Shown here: positions 7,492-16,500 of the stretch, piece by piece | Layout: the number at the start of each line of letters is the position of its first letter | How positions within the stretch are numbered: position 1 is the first letter of the stretch | DNA from: Pseudomonas agarici | GTDB taxonomy: Bacteria > Pseudomonadota > Gammaproteobacteria > Pseudomonadales > Pseudomonadaceae | DNA: 54,580 bases | Assembly (NCBI RefSeq): GCF_900109755.1 | Contig: NZ_FOAR01000032.1 | Location: forward strand, 1 to 54,580 | Direction of reading: 5' to 3' | Made by a program: the position numbers and the translations under genes | Notes under the pieces: generated by a model | Told to the model about the DNA's origin: nothing | What the model saw: only the letters and a program-made list of their open reading frames with translations | The model's database searches: none

Positions 7492-8844
7492 ATGAGCAGC
7501 AAAGGCGGGATACCGACTGGATTCAACCTGGGCAACCGTTGGATACAGTTACTACTGGCGATTATCTGTATGGGGCTTGTCGCCAACGTGCAATACAGTT
7601 GGACCCTGTTTGTACGGCCTATTCACGAAACCACGGGGTGGTCCGAACTCAGTATCCAAGTGGCATTCACCCTCTTCATCATGGCGGAAACCTGGCTGGT
7701 GCCCCTGGAAGGCATGCTGGTGGACCGCTTCGGCCCTCGCCCCGTGATCGCGGGCGGCGCGCTCCTGATCATGATTGCCTGGGTCCTGAACGCTTACACC
7801 AACTCCCTTTACATGTTGTACCTGGATTCCCTATTGGCTGGCACCGGCGCGGGCTGTGTCTACGGCACCTGCGTGGGCATCGCGCTCAAATGGTTTCCGG
7901 ATCGGCGCGGTTTTGCCGGTGGCCTGGCAGCCGCCGGATTCGGGGTCGGTGCGGCATTGACGATTATTCCGATTGCCAACGAAATCACACTGAGTGGTTA
8001 CCAGCATGCATTCCTGAAGTTCGGCCTGTTGCTCGGCGGCGCGGTGTTCCTGGTTTCGATGCTTATGATCAAACCGGTCAAATCGGATCGAGTCGCCAAG
8101 TCTGCGCGTAACGTGCAAGGCAAGCGCGATTACACCACGGTACAGATGATGAAAACGCCGGTGTTCTGGGTCTCTTATCTGATTTTCACCGCAATGTCCG
8201 CAGGCGGTCTCATTGCCACGGCACAAATTGCTTCGATTGCTCGTGACTTTGGTATTGCCTCGATACCCATGTCGATCTTCCAGACGGTCATCCCGCTGCT
8301 GACCCTGACCCTGTCGATCGACAACCTGGTCAACGGTCTCACCCGACCATTGTGCGGCCTGCTGTCGGATCGCTTCGGTCGTGAAAACACGATGTTCTTC
8401 GTCTTCCTGGGCGAAGGTTTGGCGTTGTTGGGAATCATCAAGTTTGGCCATAACCCATATTTGTTCTTGATTTTCGCGCCGCTCATTTACCTGTGCTGGG
8501 GTGAAATCTACGCAATCTCGTCTGCCATGATCGGCGACACCTACGGTAGTCGAAACGCGACCGCTAACGCCGGTGCATTGTTCACCACCAAAGGCTTCGC
8601 CGCGCTGATTGTGCCGTTCGGCAGTCTACTGCGAGAAATCACCGGTACCTGGGATGCGGTGTTCGTGTTTTGCTCGATCATTGCCGTGTTGTCGGCCATT
8701 GCCTCACGCTTTGTCCTGGCGCCGATGCGGCGCAATTTCATTATCACCAGCAATGCTGAGTATGAAGCCAACCCGCCAGACGACAGTCGCGAAACCACTC
8801 ATATTGCATCACCCAACAGCGGCGCAACGATAGGCGCGCGATAG
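7492..8844 (+). CDS. MFS transporter of the oxalate/formate antiporter (OFA) family
   Basis: This inner-membrane carrier of 450 residues has about 12 hydrophobic helices. It resembles OxlT-type OFA transporters: an N-terminal helix with NVQYSWTLFV, the MFS loop MLVDRFGPRPV after helix 2, GTGAGCVYGTCVGIALKWFPDRRGFAGG in helices 4-5, and GLLSDRFGREN in the second half. The ATG at 7492 follows AAAGAGGATAG. A 158-bp gap separates it from the CoA-transferase gene; I see no terminator there, so co-transcription is possible. By family it should import or exchange an organic anion for the island's CoA-transferase. The exact substrate cannot be read from sequence. Confidence 0.85.
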   Translation: MSSKGGIPTGFNLGNRWIQLLLAIICMGLVANVQYSWTLFVRPIHETTGWSELSIQVAFTLFIMAETWLVPLEGMLVDRFGPRPVIAGGALLIMIAWVLNAYTNSLYMLYLDSLLAGTGAGCVYGTCVGIALKWFPDRRGFAGGLAAAGFGVGAALTIIPIANEITLSGYQHAFLKFGLLLGGAVFLVSMLMIKPVKSDRVAKSARNVQGKRDYTTVQMMKTPVFWVSYLIFTAMSAGGLIATAQIASIARDFGIASIPMSIFQTVIPLLTLTLSIDNLVNGLTRPLCGLLSDRFGRENTMFFVFLGEGLALLGIIKFGHNPYLFLIFAPLIYLCWGEIYAISSAMIGDTYGSRNATANAGALFTTKGFAALIVPFGSLLREITGTWDAVFVFCSIIAVLSAIASRFVLAPMRRNFIITSNAEYEANPPDDSRETTHIASPNSGATIGAR

Positions 8845-8876
8845 AAATATCCGACTATTTATGGGTTAACGCCTGC

Positions 8877-9024
8877 TAGTGGTCTGTGTGGTGAGTTCTA
8901 TCAGTCAATTTCGGATGCCATAAATCCCTGGCCTGCGTTGCTGTTCTTCGCCATAGCCCGGCTATGACTCGTCACAGCGCCTTGGCCATGGACTTATGGC
9001 ATCCGAACTTGAACTCACGGACTA
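8877..9024. repeat. MITE-like palindromic repeat, copy A
   Basis: This 148-bp imperfect palindrome lies between the transporter and chemoreceptor genes. It starts CTAGTGGTCTGTGTGGTGAGTTC (C at 8876), has a central hairpin CATAGCC-C-GGCTATG (8952-8966) and matches the reverse complement of copy B (39339-39501) almost along its whole length. The right terminal repeat is reduced to GAACTCACGGACTA, so this end appears to have lost about ten bases. No coding sequence is present. The flanks 8845-8876 and 9025-9091 show nothing else. Confidence 0.75.
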
Positions 9025-9091
9025 AGCGCGCAGCCCACCAGCCAGTCAAACCTGGTAACTCAACACTGAAAACCAACAAGAGTGAAAATTT

Positions 9092-10771
9092 ATGCGTCTT
9101 AATCTAAAGACCAAAATGCTGTTCTTGGCAGTGCTCCCGGTGTTGACCTTTGCGGTAGTCATCAGCATCGCGACGGTATTCATGCTCCAGAGCCAGGAGC
9201 AGCAAGAGGTCCAGGAAACACGCGAGCGCCTTCTGGCCGATGCCAAAATCACCTTGCAAAACTATGTCGCGGTGGCGATGGGCATGATCAAACCAATCTA
9301 CGAAGCTTCGGCGCCAGGAGACATGAGCACACGGGCGCAAGTGATAAAGATGCTTTCGGCCATCACCTATGACAAGGAAAGTTATTTCTTCGGTTATGAC
9401 TCTGAAGCGGTGCGTCTCTTCAAGGGCAGCAGCCCGCAAGACATCGGTAAAAGCTTCAAGGACGCCAGGGACCCCAACGGCCTCTATTTTATTCAGGACC
9501 TGGTCGCGGTCGCGAAGGCCGGCACGCATTACACCCAGTACAACTCAACATTACTGGGCAAAACCGAGCTGTTGCCGAAACTGGGTTACAGCCAATGGCT
9601 ACCCAAATGGGACCTGATGATCGGCACCTCGATTAATCTGGACGGCATTGAGCGGCAAGTCCTCGAGATCCAAACGAAGGCCCACACACGCCTGCAAGAC
9701 ATGCTGCTCAGTATCGTTGGCATCGCTTTGCTGCTGTTGGTGGTGATCGGTATTGTCGGTGCCGTTCTGGCGGGTACGATTGTGCGTCCGCTGCACTTGA
9801 TGAAAGCCAATCTGGACGACATCGCGGCAGGTGAAGGCGATCTTACTCGCCGCTTGACCGTCACCAGTGGCGATGAATTAGGCGACTTAGCCGCCTCGTT
9901 CAACCGTTTTGTCGACAAAATTCATGGTCTGGTCCGGCAAATTGCCGAAATGACCCTGCAATTGACCGGGCTGGTCAGCGCAGTGTCTGACCAGGTCGAT
10001 CGTTCGGGACAGGCGATGGAGCGCCAGCGCCACGAGACCGATCAGGTGGCGACCGCCATCAACCAAATGTCCGCCGCCGCCCACGAAGTGGCAAAAAACG
10101 CACAAGGGGCAGCAGTGGCAGCCCAACAAACCGACGCGGAAGGTCAGGCGGCCAAGCGCGTGGTCAACGGCAACATCAAGCAGATTCACGCCTTGGTTGA
10201 CGATATTCGTAACAGCGGCACTTCTCTGGACAGCCTGCAAAAAGACGTTTCGTCGATTGTCAGCGTGCTTGGGGTAATTCGCTCCATCGCCGACCAGACT
10301 AACTTGCTGGCACTCAACGCCGCCATTGAGGCGGCACGGGCGGGGGAAGCCGGACGTGGTTTTGCGGTCGTGGCTGACGAGGTGCGCGCACTGGCCAGCC
10401 GCACTCAGCAGAGTACCCAGGAGATCCAGAGTATGATTGATCGCCTGCAACAGGGTACACAGGGTGCAGTAGAGGCCATGCGCCGCTCCAGCCAGGCCGG
10501 TGACGATACGTCAGTGCAAGCCAATGAAGCAGGGGCATCACTGGATACCATTGCGCGGCTGATGAGCACCATCAACTCGATGAACGCACAAATCGCCAGC
10601 GCCGCCGAAGAACAGACCGCCGTGGCCGAAGAGATCAACCGTAACATGCATCAGATCGCCGAGGCAGCGGACAGTGTCGCCGATCAGACGCAGCAAAGCG
10701 CCCAAACTTCGCGCAGCCTGGCAGACCTGGGTCAACGCCTGGGCAAGCTGGTCGGGCAATTTCGCATCTGA
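9092..10771 (+). CDS. Methyl-accepting chemotaxis protein with sCache sensor domain
   Basis: This is a chemoreceptor of 559 residues. TM1 is about 9-32; a periplasmic single-Cache (sCache_2-like) domain follows at about 35-195 (DKESYFFGYD, HYTQYNS, PKWDLMIGTSINLD); TM2 is about 205-229; then a HAMP domain (IVRPLHLM, GEGDLTRRL) and the cytoplasmic signalling hairpin with tip IRSIADQTNLLALNAAIEAARAGEAGRGFAVVADEVR. sCache_2 receptors in Pseudomonas often detect C2-C4 carboxylates such as acetate, lactate, pyruvate or malate. It lies next to an organic-acid uptake and degradation island, so the ligand could be that substrate; this is inference. A terminator at 10853-10872 ends the unit. Confidence 0.92.
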   Translation: MRLNLKTKMLFLAVLPVLTFAVVISIATVFMLQSQEQQEVQETRERLLADAKITLQNYVAVAMGMIKPIYEASAPGDMSTRAQVIKMLSAITYDKESYFFGYDSEAVRLFKGSSPQDIGKSFKDARDPNGLYFIQDLVAVAKAGTHYTQYNSTLLGKTELLPKLGYSQWLPKWDLMIGTSINLDGIERQVLEIQTKAHTRLQDMLLSIVGIALLLLVVIGIVGAVLAGTIVRPLHLMKANLDDIAAGEGDLTRRLTVTSGDELGDLAASFNRFVDKIHGLVRQIAEMTLQLTGLVSAVSDQVDRSGQAMERQRHETDQVATAINQMSAAAHEVAKNAQGAAVAAQQTDAEGQAAKRVVNGNIKQIHALVDDIRNSGTSLDSLQKDVSSIVSVLGVIRSIADQTNLLALNAAIEAARAGEAGRGFAVVADEVRALASRTQQSTQEIQSMIDRLQQGTQGAVEAMRRSSQAGDDTSVQANEAGASLDTIARLMSTINSMNAQIASAAEEQTAVAEEINRNMHQIAEAADSVADQTQQSAQTSRSLADLGQRLGKLVGQFRI

Positions 10772-10852
10772 TCCAGGCTCCCCTGGAAACCCGATTTCCA
10801 AAAAAAAGATACCCGACAGAACACACCAGAGCAGATCGAAAGAACGACTGAC

Positions 10853-10872
10853 AGCCCCGCCGAAACGGGGCT
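10853..10872 (+). terminator. Rho-independent terminator after the chemoreceptor gene
   Basis: AGCCCCG and CGGGGCT form a 7-bp stem with loop CCGAAA, followed by a short TT run. It lies between the converging chemoreceptor and hemE genes and may serve both. Confidence 0.65.
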
Positions 10873-10884
10873 TTGAGCGCTGGC

Positions 10885-11952
10885 TCAGTGATGGTAGCGC
10901 GCGGAAAACTCGTGCACGGCGTGGATAAACGCCCCGGCATGTTCCGGGTCGACTTCCGGGGTGATGCCATGGCCCAAGTTGAACACATGGCCCGAGCCGT
11001 CACCGTAGCTGGCGAGGATCCGCGCCACTTCGGCACGGATCGCTTCAGGTTTGGCATACAGCACGGTCGGATCCATGTTGCCTTGCAGCGCGACCTTGGC
11101 GCCCACCCGGCGACGGGCCTCGCCCAGATCGCAGGTCCAGTCGAGCCCGAGGGCGTCGGCACCCGCCTCGGCAATGCTTTCCAGCCACAAGCCGCCGTTC
11201 TTGGTGAACAGGATCACCGGCACCTGGCGCCCTTCATGTTCGCGGATCAGCCCGCTGACGATCTTGCGCATGTACGCCAGGGAGAACGCCTGATAGGCAG
11301 CCGCCGACAGGTTGCCGCCCCAGGTGTCGAAGATCTGCACCGCCTGGGCGCCCGCCAGGATCTGCCCGTTGAGGTACGCAGTGACCGATTGGGCCAACTT
11401 GTCCAGCAGCAGGTGCAAGGCCTGCGGGTTGTCGTAGAGCATGGCCTTGGTCTTGCGGAAGTCTTTCGACGAGCCGCCTTCGACCATATAAGTGGCCAGG
11501 GTCCAGGGGCTGCCCGAGAAACCGATCAGCGGCACCCGACCGTTGAGTTCACGGCGAATGGTGCTGACTGCGTCCATGACATAACCCAGGTCCTTCTGTG
11601 GATCGGGGATCGGCAGCGCTTCGATATCCGCCAGGGTGCTGACGACTTTCTTGAAGCGTGGGCCCTCGCCACTCTCGAAATACAGGCCCTGACCCATGGC
11701 ATCAGGAATGGTCAGGATGTCGGAGAACAAGATGGCGGCATCCAGCCCCGGATAACGATCCAACGGCTGCAGGGTGACTTCGCAGGCGAATGACGGGTTC
11801 ATGCACAGGCTCATGAAGTCGCCGGCCTTGGCGCGACTGGCGCGGTATTCAGGCAGGTAGCGACCGGCCTGACGCATCATCCACACGGGAGTGACGTCCA
11901 CGGGTTGCTTGAGCAGAGCACGCAGAAAACGGTCGTTCTTCAGGGCAGTCAT
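10885..11952 (-). CDS. hemE: Uroporphyrinogen III decarboxylase
   Basis: HemE removes four carboxyl groups from uroporphyrinogen III to give coproporphyrinogen III in heme biosynthesis, in the cytosol. The 355-residue length is standard. Family signatures are present: PVWMMRQAGRYLPEYR (about 21-36), the catalytic-Asp region AAILFSDILTIPDAMG, GFSGSPWTLATYMVEGG and GLDWTCDLGEAR, with GHVFNLGHGITPEV near the C-terminus. The ATG at 11952 begins MTALKNDRF. It lies downstream of gltD, separated by a strong hairpin at 12001-12026, so it probably has its own promoter. Position next to gltD matches PAO1. Confidence 0.97.
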   Translation of the reverse strand: MTALKNDRFLRALLKQPVDVTPVWMMRQAGRYLPEYRASRAKAGDFMSLCMNPSFACEVTLQPLDRYPGLDAAILFSDILTIPDAMGQGLYFESGEGPRFKKVVSTLADIEALPIPDPQKDLGYVMDAVSTIRRELNGRVPLIGFSGSPWTLATYMVEGGSSKDFRKTKAMLYDNPQALHLLLDKLAQSVTAYLNGQILAGAQAVQIFDTWGGNLSAAAYQAFSLAYMRKIVSGLIREHEGRQVPVILFTKNGGLWLESIAEAGADALGLDWTCDLGEARRRVGAKVALQGNMDPTVLYAKPEAIRAEVARILASYGDGSGHVFNLGHGITPEVDPEHAGAFIHAVHEFSARYHH

Positions 11953-12000
11953 ATCGGCATCCGGAAAAAATGTGTGGGCATTTTCTCAGAGCGCGACACA

Positions 12001-12030
12001 AAAGGCACGGAAAGAGCCGTGCCTTTTGTT
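12001..12030. terminator. Bidirectional terminator between gltD and hemE
   Basis: AAAGGCACGG and CCGTGCCTTT make a perfect 10-bp stem with loop AAAGAG. A T-rich tail follows on the plus strand (TTTTGTTTT) and a shorter one on the minus strand. For the minus-strand gltBD transcript it lies about 80 bases after the gltD stop. Confidence 0.75.
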
Positions 12031-12105
12031 TTATCGGTTGAATTTGTCGCGGACGATGACAGTCCTTTAAGCGTCGCAACGCCGCATAGCCGAGCGCAGC
12101 AGAGC

Positions 12106-13524
12106 TTAAAGACCCAGGTAGTCGAGGATTCCTTCGGCGGCATTGCGCCCCTCGAAGATCGCCGTCACCACCAGGTCGGAACCGCGCACCATATCGCCAC
12201 CGGCAAAGATCTTCGGATGGCTGGTCTGGTGCTTGAACTGCCCCTGCTCCGGCGCCACCACCCGGCCCTGGCTGTCGGTCTGAATGTTGAACTGCTCGAA
12301 CCACGGCGCCGGGCTCGGGCGGAAACCGAACGCGATAACCACGGCATCCGCCGCAATGATCTCTTCGGAACCCGGGATCGGCTCGGGGCTGCGACGGCCA
12401 CGGGCATCCGGCTCGCCGAGACGGGTCTCGACCACCTTCACACCTTCGACCTTGTCTTCACCGACAATCGCGATCGGCTGGCGGTTGTAGAGGAACTTCA
12501 CGCCTTCTTCCTTGGCGTTCTTCACCTCTTTGCGCGAACCGGGCATGTTCGCCTCGTCACGACGATAGGCACAGGTCACCGACTTGGCGCTCTGGCGAAT
12601 CGAGGTGCGGTTGCAGTCCATCGCCGTATCGCCACCACCGAGTACCACGACCTTCTTGCCCTTCATGTCGACGAAATCTTCCGGCGACTTTTCAAAGCCG
12701 AGGTTGCGATTGACGTTGGCGACGAGGAAATCCAGGGCGTCATACACGCCCGGCAGGTCTTCGCCGGCAAAGCCGCCCTTCATGTAGGTGTAGGTGCCCA
12801 TGCCCATGAACACCGCGTCGTATTCGCCGAGCAGTTGCTCCATGGTCACATCCTTGCCGACCTCGGTATTGAGGCGGAACTCGATGCCCATGCCGCTGAA
12901 GACTTCGCGACGATTGCTCAGCACGGTCTTTTCCAACTTGAACTCGGGGATACCGAAGGTCAGCAGGCCGCCGATTTCCGGGTTCTTATCGAAGACCACC
13001 GGGGTCACTCCACCGCGCACCAGCACGTCGGCACACCCCAGGCCGGCGGGGCCAGCACCGATGATCGCGACCCGCTTGCCGGTCGGCTTGACCTTGGACA
13101 TGTCCGGACGCCAGCCCATGGCAAAGGCGGTATCAGTGATGTATTTCTCCACCGAACCGATGGTCACCGCGCCGAAACCGTCGTTGAGGGTGCAGGCACC
13201 CTCGCACAGGCGGTCCTGCGGGCACACCCGGCCGCAGACTTCCGGCAAAGTGTTGGTCTGATGGGACAGCTCGGCGGCGGCGAGGATATTGCCCTCGGCC
13301 ACCAGCTTGAGCCAGTTGGGAATGAAGTTGTGCACCGGGCACTTCCATTCGCAATACGGGTTACCACAACCCAGGCAGCGGTGGGCCTGGTCGGCCGACT
13401 GCTGGGGTTTGAAGGGTTCGTAGATTTCCACGAACTCTTTCTTGCGCTGACGCAACAGTTTCTTCTTCGGATCCTTGCGCCCGACATCGATGAACTGGAA
13501 GTCGTTACTCAGACGTTCAGCCAT
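12106..13524 (-). CDS. gltD: Glutamate synthase small (beta) subunit
   Basis: GltD takes electrons from NADPH through FAD and iron-sulfur clusters and passes them to GltB, which makes glutamate from glutamine and 2-oxoglutarate. It has 472 residues from the ATG at 13524 (MAERLSNDFQ); an in-frame upstream start would overlap gltB and is less likely. The N-terminal ferredoxin-like segment has CLGCGNPYCEWKCPVHN and CGRVCPQDRLCEGAC. Two dinucleotide-binding folds follow (IIGAGPAGLGCADVL for FAD, VVLGGGDTAMDC for NADPH). It lies 31 bp after gltB in one operon. Glutamate synthase with glutamine synthetase handles ammonium assimilation at low nitrogen. Confidence 0.97.
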   Translation of the reverse strand: MAERLSNDFQFIDVGRKDPKKKLLRQRKKEFVEIYEPFKPQQSADQAHRCLGCGNPYCEWKCPVHNFIPNWLKLVAEGNILAAAELSHQTNTLPEVCGRVCPQDRLCEGACTLNDGFGAVTIGSVEKYITDTAFAMGWRPDMSKVKPTGKRVAIIGAGPAGLGCADVLVRGGVTPVVFDKNPEIGGLLTFGIPEFKLEKTVLSNRREVFSGMGIEFRLNTEVGKDVTMEQLLGEYDAVFMGMGTYTYMKGGFAGEDLPGVYDALDFLVANVNRNLGFEKSPEDFVDMKGKKVVVLGGGDTAMDCNRTSIRQSAKSVTCAYRRDEANMPGSRKEVKNAKEEGVKFLYNRQPIAIVGEDKVEGVKVVETRLGEPDARGRRSPEPIPGSEEIIAADAVVIAFGFRPSPAPWFEQFNIQTDSQGRVVAPEQGQFKHQTSHPKIFAGGDMVRGSDLVVTAIFEGRNAAEGILDYLGL

Positions 13525-13555
13525 TACAAAAACCTCATCAAACTCTTCAGGCGCA

Positions 13556-16500
13556 TCACTGCGGGTTGGCACGGGTGCTGGAAAGCAACGACTTCAAGGT
13601 GGCTGCCTTCGGCTTGACCAGCCAAAAGCGCCGCAGGTAGTCGTCCAGGTTTTCGGCGAGGTTACGACCCCACTCGCTGTCGGTCTCCTCGACATACTCG
13701 TCCAGCACGCGTTGCAGGTGGCTGCGATAGGCTTCCATCGCTTCGCCGCTGATCCGCTGGATCTCGACCAACTCGTGGTTCACCTTGTCGACAAACGTAT
13801 TGTCCTGGTCCAACACGTAGGCGAAACCGCCGGTCATGCCCGAGCCGAAGTTGTAGCCGGTCTTGCCCAGTACACAGACAAAACCGCCGGTCATGTACTC
13901 GCAGCAGTGATCGCCCGTGCCTTCAACGACCGTGTGGGCGCCGGAGTTACGCACCGCGAAACGCTCGCCCGCAGTACCGGCGGCGAACAACTTGCCACCG
14001 GTGGCACCATACAGGCAGGTGTTGCCGATAATGGCGCTGTCCTGGGTTTTATAGGCGCTGCCTTTGGGCGGCACGATCACCAGTTTGCCACCGGTCATGC
14101 CCTTGCCGACGTAGTCGTTGGCGTCACCTTCGAGGTACAGGTTCAGGCCGCCTGCGTTCCATACGCCGAAGCTCTGCCCGGCGGTCCCTTTGAAGCGGAA
14201 GCTGATCGGCGCCTTGGCCATGCCCTGGTTGCCGTGGGCACGGGCGATCTCGCCGGAGATCCGCGCACCGATGGAACGGTCGCAGTTACAGATATCCAGG
14301 GAAAAATCGGCACCGCTCAGGTCGTTGATCGACGATTTGGCCATCTCGACCATCTTCTCGGCCAACAAACCCTTGTCGAACGGCGGGTTGCGGTCAACCT
14401 GGCAGAACTGCGGCTTGTCCACCGGAATGTGATCGCTGCCGAGCAGCGGGGTCAGGTCCAGATGGTTCTGCTTGGCCGTCTCGCCTTCGAGGATTTCCAG
14501 CAGATCGGTACGCCCAATCAGCTCTTCGAGGCGGCGCACGCCAAGTTTGGCCAGCCACTCACGGGTTTCCTCGGCGACGTAGGTGAAGAAGTTCACCACC
14601 ATGTCCACAGTGCCGATGTAGTGATCCTTGCGCAGCTTCTCGTTCTGCGTCGCCACGCCGGTGGCGCAGTTGTTCAGGTGGCAGATGCGCAGGTACTTGC
14701 AGCCCAGGGCGATCATCGGCGCGGTGCCGAAACCGAAGCTCTCGGCGCCAAGGATGGCGGCCTTGATCACATCGAGGCCGGTTTTCAGGCCGCCGTCGGT
14801 CTGTACCCGGACCTTGCCGCGCAGGTCGTTGCCGCGCAGGGTCTGGTGGGTTTCGGCGAGGCCGAGTTCCCAGGGCGCACCGGCGTACTTGATCGAGGTC
14901 AGGGGCGATGCGCCGGTACCACCATCGTAGCCGGAAATGGTGATCAGGTCGGCATAGGCTTTCGCCACGCCGGCGGCGATGGTGCCGACACCGGCTTCCG
15001 CCACCAGCTTCACCGAGACCAGCGCTTGTGGATTGACCTGCTTCAGGTCGAAGATCAACTGTGACAAGTCTTCGATGGAGTAGATGTCGTGGTGCGGCGG
15101 TGGCGAGATCAGGGTCACGCCGGGTACCGCATAACGCAACTTGGCGATCAGGCCATTGACCTTGCCGCCAGGCAACTGGCCGCCCTCGCCGGGCTTGGCG
15201 CCCTGGGCCACTTTGATCTGCAGGACTTCGGCGTTGACCAGGTATTCGGGGGTCACGCCGAAACGGCCGGTCGCGACCTGCTTGATCTTCGAGCTCTTGA
15301 GCGTGCCATAGCGCGCCGGGTCTTCGCCGCCTTCGCCGGAGTTGGAGCGCGCGCCCAGGCGGTTCATGGCTTCGGCCAGGGCTTCATGGGCCTCCGGCGA
15401 CAAGGCGCCCAAGGAAATACCGGCCGAGTCGAAACGCTTGAGGATCGACTCCAGCGGCTCGATATCGCTGATCGGCAGCGGCGTGTCCAGGGTCTTTACC
15501 TTGAACAGGTCGCGGATCATCGACACCGGACGGTTGTCCACCAGCGCGGTGTATTCCTTGAATTTGGCATAGTCGCCCTGCTGCACGGCGGCTTGCAGGG
15601 TACTGACCACATCCGGGTTGTAGGCGTGGTATTCGCCACCGTAGACGAACTTCAGCAGGCCACCTTGCTGGATCGGCTTGCGCGCACTCCAGGCTTCGCT
15701 CGCCAGCAATTTCTGCTCGGCTTCGAGGTCGACGAAACGGGCACCCTTGATCCGACTCGGCACGCCACGAAAGCTCAGGCCCACCACTTCCTCGGACAGG
15801 CCGATGGCCTCGAACAACTGCGCACCACGATACGAGGCAATGGTAGAGATACCCATTTTCGAGAGAATCTTCAGCAGCCCCTTGGTGATGCCCTCGCGGT
15901 AGTTCTTGAAGACTTCGTACAGATCGCCGAGCACTTCGCCGGTACGGATCAGGTCGCCGAGCACTTCATAGGCGAGGAACGGATAGACCGCCGACGCACC
16001 GAAGCCGATCAGCACCGCAAAGTGATGCGGGTCGCGGGCAGTAGCGGTTTCGACCAGGATGTTGCTGTCGCAACGCAGGCCTTTCTCGGTCAGGCGGTGG
16101 TGTACGGCACCCGTTGCCAGGGACGCATGCACCGGCAGCTTACCGGGTGCTATATGGCGGTCACTAAGGACAATCTGGGTCCGTCCGGCACGCACGGCTT
16201 CCTCGGCCTGGTCGGCGATGTTGCGCACGGCGGCTTCCAAGCCGACGCTTTCTTCGTAGTTCAGGTCAATGATCTGGCGTTCGAAGCCCGGACGCTCGAG
16301 GTTCATCAAAGAACGCCACTTGGCGGGAGAAATCACCGGTGAGCTGAGAATCACTCGCGAGGCATGTTCCGGCGACTCTTCGAAGATGTTGCGCTCGGCA
16401 CCGAGACAAATCTCCAGCGACATGACGATGGCTTCGCGCAGCGGATCGATCGGCGGGTTGGTCACCTGCGCGAACTGCTGGCGGAAGTAATCGTATGGGG

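Noticed and set aside
6158..8844. Oxalate degradation operon (frc-oxlT)
   Set aside because: The two families fit, but no oxalyl-CoA decarboxylase gene is in the island and a crotonase and lactonase are, so oxalate is not supported.
10885..11793. Long open frame on the plus strand opposite hemE
   Set aside because: It is the antisense shadow of a well-supported hemE gene; high-GC codon bias leaves the opposite strand open.
11905..16342. Very long plus-strand open frames opposite gltD and gltB
   Set aside because: They lie fully antisense to gltBD, show no family motif and start within other genes.
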